Of a stretch of DNA of 64,000 nt, positions 60,801 through 64,000 are shown piece by piece (positions within the stretch are counted from its first letter, which is position 1; every line of letters begins with the position of its first letter). Made by a program: the position numbers and the translations under genes. The stretch is taken from assembly GCA_911728455.2 (NCBI GenBank), contig OU452229.1, forward strand, positions 11,510,878 through 11,574,877, read 5' to 3'. The DNA comes from Marthasterias glacialis (lineage: Eukaryota > Echinodermata > Asteroidea > Forcipulatida > Asteriidae). The notes beneath the pieces were generated by a model that did no database searches, was not told the origin of the DNA, and saw nothing but the letters and a program-made list of their open reading frames with translations.

Positions 60801-61733
60801 CAGGTAATATCTCCACAAGCCTAACCGAGAGGGGGAAAAAAAAGTTAATAAAAAATTGTGTAGCTAGGGGGTCTTTGCATTGATACGTGGCACATTTTTA
60901 CACACAAGCACTTATATATTGTTACTCTGGGCAGAATAGGTTGTGTGTGAAAAGGTCATGCATTCAACGATTGTTGAAATGTCAGTGAGAATTCATACTT
61001 TGTAGTCGTACTTTATGAGTTGGATGTGTTGAGGAATCTCAAAATGAATTTAGTGAATTGATGATTGAAAGGGGGGGGGGGAAAGATACTTAGAAATCTT
61101 TGCCTTTTTGTCAAAATGTACAGTTTATGACTTAAAGATAAAGCATCTGCATTTACAGTTATGCTATTATTTTAGATTGTACACATAATTTATAATCATT
61201 TGCAGAGACGGGGGATTAATTGAAAAAATCATAAAAATTATATTAAAGTAAAACCAACCAGAAACTTGTTTAGAAGAAGTATGACAAATTTTTGAAATGC
61301 AATTTGACGTTATTCCTCACTGTTTTGTTTTGTGTGTGCGTGTGTGTGGTTTTTGTTTTGTTTTTGTTTTTTCGGTAGGGGTGGGGGTGGGGGGTGGGGG
61401 GTCATCATTCCAATCCTCTTTTTTTTTTTTTACATACTTCAGTCCGATGATCCTCTTTTATCTGTAAACAAAAAGATATTTTCTTTGTTATGTTTTATCC
61501 TTTTGTATTTTTAGCTTTTTCATGTGAAAGTTGAGTTTCTCTTTTGATGGCCATTGTGATGAGCAGCTTTCTTGGTTTAACATATTGTGTCAACAAAAAT
61601 TGTGATGATAATTCTCTTTCCTGTTTTTTTGTTTGTCTGCAGATTTACTTTATCGTAGCGACTTCTTCCCAGGCTTAGGTTGGATGTTGAGGAAAGAAAT
61701 TTGGCAAGAATTAGAAAACAAGTGGCCGGACGG
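45730..61733 (+). CDS. MGAT1: MGAT1, N-acetylglucosaminyltransferase I, first seven coding exons; 3' end outside window
   Basis: Transfers GlcNAc from UDP-GlcNAc in beta-1,2 linkage to the alpha-1,3 mannose of Man5GlcNAc2 in the Golgi, the step that opens hybrid and complex N-glycan synthesis. Exons 45730-45840, 49677-49800, 51213-51414, 52751-52859, 57795-57933, 60669-60803 and 61643-61733 join in one frame to 303 residues; vertebrate GnT-I is about 445. Layout: basic tail 1-7, transmembrane anchor about 8-27, a coiled-coil stem about 38-80, Pro/Asn linker, then the catalytic domain from about residue 121 ([75 protein letters not shown]). EDD (228-230) binds Mn-UDP-GlcNAc. The start has A at -3 and G at +4, with an in-frame TAG 15 bases upstream. 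The catalytic base region (WDDW) should be in the next exon, beyond the window. Confidence 0.95.
46824..47189 (+). repeat. TGTGTAATCCCC family repeat in MGAT1 intron 1
   Basis: Begins TGTGTAATCCCCGATTAGAG and contains GAGGATTACTAGACATCGAG and AGAGAATCTTTGTTCTCTTG. It ends near CTGTCAGGCTGGACGGG. Longest of the four copies. Confidence 0.85.
48153..49015 (+). repeat. diverged TTTAAAGCCCC-type repeat split by another element
   Basis: Left piece 48153-48240 (AACAGATTGAAAATATATAT, CACATATGTGAAACTTACAT) and right piece about 48780-49015 (GGTGGAAAACTTCCCTTGAA to GGGTCACATAAAGTGCGG) match consecutive parts of the family at 30721 and 39440. Confidence 0.6.
48240..48780. mobile_element. inverted-repeat element nested in the preceding repeat
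   Basis: Imperfect terminal inverted repeats of about 65 bp: ACAACTTTGCAAATACTTTT, then GAACGAGGTGCATGATGGTC at the left, with inverted counterparts at 48712-48778 (CCAGCATGCACCTCATTCTA). The interior holds GGCTAGTAAACACC and GGGCTACTAAAAA words. Confidence 0.55.
49023..49166. mobile_element. foldback element, GGGAGACTTTG ends
   Basis: The left arm, with AGGTGGCAGCAGATTTACCA, pairs with the right arm, TGGTAAGTCTGCTGCCACCT; arms are about 42 bases. It lies in MGAT1 intron 1 and shares end sequence with 53180-53290. Confidence 0.8.
49677..49800 (+). CDS. MGAT1: MGAT1 exon 2: coiled-coil stem
   Basis: Acceptor gacgccag and donor gtgaga. The 41 codons plus one base read [18 protein letters not shown] then [20 protein letters not shown], with Leu/Ile/Met at heptad positions. 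The weak sequence conservation of the GnT-I stem makes this assignment rest on frame, splice phase and position. Confidence 0.8.
49908..50231 (+). repeat. tRNA-derived SINE (family 2), full length
   Basis: Head GTGTCGTGGCCGAGCGGTCT with a leucine/serine-tRNA-like layout, then TTGAGCAAGACAGTTAACCA, AAAAGAACCCGGTACACTTA and GCGCTATATAAGAACTGAGT, ending in ATTATTATTA. Located in MGAT1 intron 2. Confidence 0.88.
50282..50629. mobile_element. MITE, TTTAAAGCCCC ends (second copy)
   Basis: TTTAAAGCCCCAGTTCAATA at the left; the right end ACCAATGTTGAGCTACGACTT has lost some of the match. The interior follows 30721-31079 closely. Confidence 0.85.
51213..51414 (+). CDS. MGAT1: MGAT1 exon 3: stem end and start of catalytic domain
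   Basis: Acceptor tatttcag and strong donor gtaagt. Starts [14 protein letters not shown], a flexible linker, and ends [18 protein letters not shown] then TRSLTNLL, the first strand of the catalytic fold. Two bases are left over for the next exon. Confidence 0.92.
51430..51592. mobile_element. MITE, GGCCGTGTCCGAAT family
   Basis: GGCTGCGGCTACGGCTGTTG at the left and TAGCCGCTAATTCGGACACGGCC at the right are imperfectly inverted. Contiguous central block GATCCCCTATACTTCAATGC. It begins about 16 bases after MGAT1 exon 3. Confidence 0.75.
52421..52516 (+). repeat. 96-bp duplicated intronic segment, copy 1
   Basis: CAGAAATACTATGAGCTACG to GTCAAAATATCACAATA, repeated with few differences at 54929-55025. 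It lies in MGAT1 intron 3. Confidence 0.88.
52751..52859 (+). CDS. MGAT1: MGAT1 exon 4 (SQDCGH)
   Basis: Acceptor tttttag and donor gtaaga. 37 codons including [18 protein letters not shown] and GDKVTHIK, a highly conserved GnT-I block. Confidence 0.95.
53180..53290. mobile_element. short inverted-repeat element, AATGGGAGACT ends
   Basis: AATGGGAGACT at the left and AGTCTCCCATT at the right, with inner GGTGCCCCAGT and ACTGGGGCGCCC also inverted. MGAT1 intron 4. Confidence 0.8.
53314..53575. mobile_element. long foldback (102-bp arms, 56 bp of them perfect)
   Basis: Arms 53314-53415 and 53474-53575 are reverse complements; 53360-53415 and 53474-53529 match exactly. The 58-base spacer holds ATTTTCAAAATGTTCAAAAT. 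The mirrored open frames at both ends are artefacts of the symmetry. Confidence 0.92.
54929..55025 (+). repeat. 96-bp duplicated intronic segment, copy 2
   Basis: Second copy of 52421-52516, in MGAT1 intron 4, same orientation. Confidence 0.88.
55026..57794. other. rest of MGAT1 intron 4, no recognised element
   Basis: Contains G runs at about 55850, 56462 and 56704 and a C-rich patch near 57330. Nothing coding is supported. Confidence 0.6.
57795..57933 (+). CDS. MGAT1: MGAT1 exon 5 ([10 protein letters not shown])
   Basis: Acceptor ttatacag and donor gtatgt. 46 codons plus one base: [40 protein letters not shown]. The final Glu is the first residue of the EDD motif. Confidence 0.95.
58655..58803 (-). 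repeat. tRNA-derived SINE head (family 5)
   Basis: The minus strand reads CTCGGTGGTCTAGTGGTTTG (box A) and GTGGGTTCGAATCCCACC (box B). The T arm is well paired but the anticodon arm is irregular and a body follows, so it is taken as SINE rather than a tRNA gene. Confidence 0.65.
59713..59794. other. nested inverted repeats with an 8-bp hairpin
   Basis: GATTAGTC (59713-59720) and GACTAATC (59787-59794) flank the perfect hairpin GACCCTCT-ATAA-AGAGGGTC (59751-59770). Possibly a small foldback element in MGAT1 intron 5. Confidence 0.55.
60669..60803 (+). CDS. MGAT1: MGAT1 exon 6 (completes [12 protein letters not shown])
   Basis: Acceptor gttacag and donor gtaata. 45 codons plus one base: [47 protein letters not shown] completes the metal/nucleotide-sugar motif. 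Confidence 0.95.
61643..61733 (+). CDS. MGAT1: MGAT1 exon 7 (DFFPGLGW); last exon in window
   Basis: Acceptor tctgcag. [18 protein letters not shown] then [12 protein letters not shown]. The donor is either gtgggt after 61733 or gtaaac after 61737; the first would let the next exon complete Gly and continue as in relatives (YWDDW). Confidence 0.9.
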
Positions 61734-61750
61734 GTGGGTAAACCGATTAT

Positions 61751-62525
61751 ATGCTGTAGATTGTTCATAAACAAAATGTGTTAGAATATTCACAAATACA
61801 ATGCTGTAGAATATTCACAAATACAATGCTGTACAATATTCACAAACAAAATGCTGTAGAATATTCACAAACACAATGCTGTACAATATTCATAAATACA
61901 ATGTTTAATGTATAATATTGACAAACACGTTGCTGTACAATATTCACAAACAAAATGCTGTACAATATTCATAAATACAATGTTTAATGTATAATATTGA
62001 CAAACACTTTGCTGTAGAATATTCACAAACACAATGCTGTAGAATATTCACAAACAAAATGCTGTAGAATATTCACAAACAAAATGCCGTAGAATATTCA
62101 CAAACACAATGCTGTAGAATGTTAATAAACACAATGTTTAGTGTATAATATTCACACAAATGTTGCTGTGCAATATTCATAAACACAATGCTGTAGAATA
62201 TTCATAAACACAATACTGTAGAATATTTACAAACACAATGCTGTAGAATAATTGCAAACACTATACTGTTGAATATTTACAAGCACAATGCCATGCAATT
62301 TTCAAAAACACAATCTTTAGTGTAGAATATTCACAAAGACATTGCTGTAGATTATTCCTGAACTCAGTGCTGTAGAATATTCACAAACACAATGCTGTAG
62401 AATATTCACAAACGCAATGCTGTAGAATATTCACAAACACAATGTTTATTGTCTAATGACAGGAATATTCACAAACATATTGCTGTAGATATTCACAATT
62501 ACAGTGCTGTAGAATGTTCACAAAG
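61751..62525. repeat. 25-bp minisatellite in MGAT1 intron 7
   Basis: About 30 copies of a unit close to AATATTCACAAACACAATGC plus TGTAG, with some longer variant units carrying AATGTTTAATGTATAATATT. It starts about 15 bases after exon 7. Confidence 0.92.
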
Positions 62526-62834
62526 TTACATTTAAGTTGTCACTGTGAGATTTCCAATTATATCCACCACTTTGGGATGCAAATACTTGATGGAGTCATA
62601 CATTTTTATAATGATGTGTTTTTTTTTTAAATGTTTATCCTGAAACACGTTTAATACCCACTGGGTAATGGACAGTTCAATTCAGAATTTCTGGTTTGTA
62701 GCAAGGACCCTTTGTTTGCAGTTTTCCTCTGGGTTTCTAGCTACAGTGATTAAAGTTGCCTTTGAGGCATGCTTGGTTTAATAACCAGAAATATGTAATA
62801 TTCACCCTACATATCCCTTGAGTGATTTACTAGG

Positions 62835-62975
62835 GTCGTATTGGAATTAACGGCTTTGGCTACAGCTGTGGCTGTTGCTAAGGGTGTTGCTAAGGATGTC
62901 CTATACTTTAATGCAGAATGAAGCAGCGATCCAGTCGTAGCTGTTGCCGTATCTACCAATTCTGACATGGCCTAC
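62835..62975. mobile_element. MITE, GGCCGTGTCCGAAT family
   Basis: ACGGCTTTGGCTACAGCTGT at the left, CCAATTCTGACATGGCCT at the right, with the central GTCCTATACTTTAATGCAG as in the other copies. Similar 25-base sequences (TTGAGTGATTTACTAGG and TTGAGTGTTTTACTAGC) flank it. Confidence 0.7.
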
Positions 62976-62984
62976 ATCCCTCTT

Positions 62985-63206
62985 GAGTGTTTTACTAGCA
63001 TCCTTCCTCACTGTAACAAAACACCTTGTGGTAATTCAACACCCAAGCTGTTGGATTCTGATTATGCCTGATCGCTAGGCAAACCACTACACCCCCTGAT
63101 ACCACGTAAATCCTAATCAGTTTCCCTAGTGCAGACACCGCAGTCCAACAGTATCAAACAAAACAAAACATGCTGTTGGATTTTGATTTGTTGGGGTTGC
63201 TTAGAG
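62985..63206. repeat. diverged copy of the 21419/25700 MITE-like repeat
   Basis: TTTTACTAGCATCCTTCC, then GTAATTCAACACCCAAGCTG and TGCTGTTGGATTTTGAT follow the same order as 25700-25911, with insertions. Confidence 0.55.
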
Positions 63207-63314
63207 TTCCTACAATTACACTGCTGTAGTAAAAATAACAGAAGTAGTAACAGTAACAATAAAGGGTATGATATGCAGTAACACCTTGCACGCGGGACTG
63301 ATCTCTTGTGGATA

Positions 63315-63500
63315 TTGTAGGCTCTTGAGAAGAGGGATAAGTGTTTCTCTAACATTTCGATCAGTGTGCTCTGATCATCCTACAGCTTTCCTCAGAGCAT
63401 ACACTATCAAATGTATAAAAAAAGAACAGCACAGCGATTTGTGATGTCATCATTGGCATGGTGGTCTGCTGGTTTCATGTATCAACCTTTTTCTTGTATT
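63315..63500. repeat. second copy of the two-hairpin repeat (see 14281)
   Basis: GCTCTTGAGAAGAG at 63321 and GATCAG-TGTGCT-CTGATC at 63359-63376 correspond to the two hairpins at 14302 and 14335. Confidence 0.5.
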
Positions 63501-63574
63501 AACTGAGCCCTCATCTACCTTTAACAGAAAAAAGCACATCAGTGGAAAAGTAAATTAATTATGACATTCTAGTT

Positions 63575-63893
63575 TACAGTGGGTGACTAGAGCCCTGGTT
63601 CGATTCCCAGCTAGGGCCATTTGTGGGTAGAGTTGTGCATTGGTTCTCTCCTGTGCCATGAGGTTTTTGTCCTGGCCCTCCGGTTTTCTTCCCTCGGGAA
63701 AAATCAGACCTTTTTGATCTTTGGCTGTGCTTCGTGGTCATATATGCGTCACTGTGGATGACTGCCAAAGGCTCCTTTACATGCCTGCAGCTCGAACGCG
63801 TAGCCGCATCCTTCACAATTTAGCTTCTCAGCTGGGAGTAAGGATGATTAGCCTCCCAAAATATTATTATTGTTATTATAATAAACACGCCAT
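63575..63893 (+). repeat. tRNA-derived SINE (family 6)
   Basis: Box B-like TGGTTCGATTCCCAGC near 63597, a body with GGTTTTCTTCCCTCGGGAAA and a (TTATTA) tail. The box A half is decayed or missing. Confidence 0.65.
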
Positions 63894-64000
63894 AGAACCT
63901 TAATACTGTGTAAATGTCATCCAATCCGATGGTCAGATTTTAATGAAAACAGCGAAAGAGTTTTAGGTTTTGTTAGGGATCTTGTGAACATTCATGTTTG

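Noticed and set aside
61751-62525. CRISPR-like array
   Set aside because: Direct repeats of 25 bp with no spacers; an ordinary minisatellite in an animal intron.

Overview
The window is animal nuclear DNA. It is AT-rich, its coding sequence is split into short exons by GT-AG introns, and it holds many tRNA-derived SINEs, short inverted-repeat (MITE-like) elements, minisatellites and homopolymer runs. There are no operons or bacterial-type gene packing. The abundance of ACATGTA-type sequence, the repeat types and the protein similarity point to a marine invertebrate, perhaps a deuterostome such as an echinoderm, hemichordate or amphioxus. That is inference; nothing here fixes the species.

Two protein genes can be supported, both on the plus strand. 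From the left edge to 5856 lie the last seven coding exons of a class I/II PLP-dependent aminotransferase; its N-terminal part lies upstream of the window. Splice phases agree across all seven exons and give 241 residues, including the SDEIYG and SGLSK motifs. From 45730 to the right edge lie the first seven coding exons of MGAT1 (alpha-1,3-mannosyl-glycoprotein 2-beta-N-acetylglucosaminyltransferase, GnT-I). They give 303 residues: short cytoplasmic tail, transmembrane anchor, coiled-coil stem and about half of the catalytic domain, including the EDD motif. The last third of the protein lies beyond 64000. The two genes do unrelated jobs (amino-acid metabolism and Golgi N-glycan branching), and no functional link is implied.

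The roughly 40 kb between them (5857-45729) has no convincing conserved exon. It holds mobile-element debris: several SINE families, at least eight families of short inverted-repeat elements (some nested in one another), a non-LTR reverse transcriptase fragment lodged inside a MITE, and a pair of clusters of an exact 14-base repeat. A CpG-rich segment ending in a good splice donor near 9400-9634 could be an untranslated first exon or promoter. MGAT1 introns hold further inverted repeats, one with perfectly matching 56-bp arms, and a 25-bp minisatellite.

No CRISPR array, rRNA, intact tRNA or intact autonomous transposon was recognised. The most interesting signals are structural: composite and nested MITEs, a repeated hairpin with a compensatory base change, the exact 14-mer clusters, and the intron-rich MGAT1 gene.
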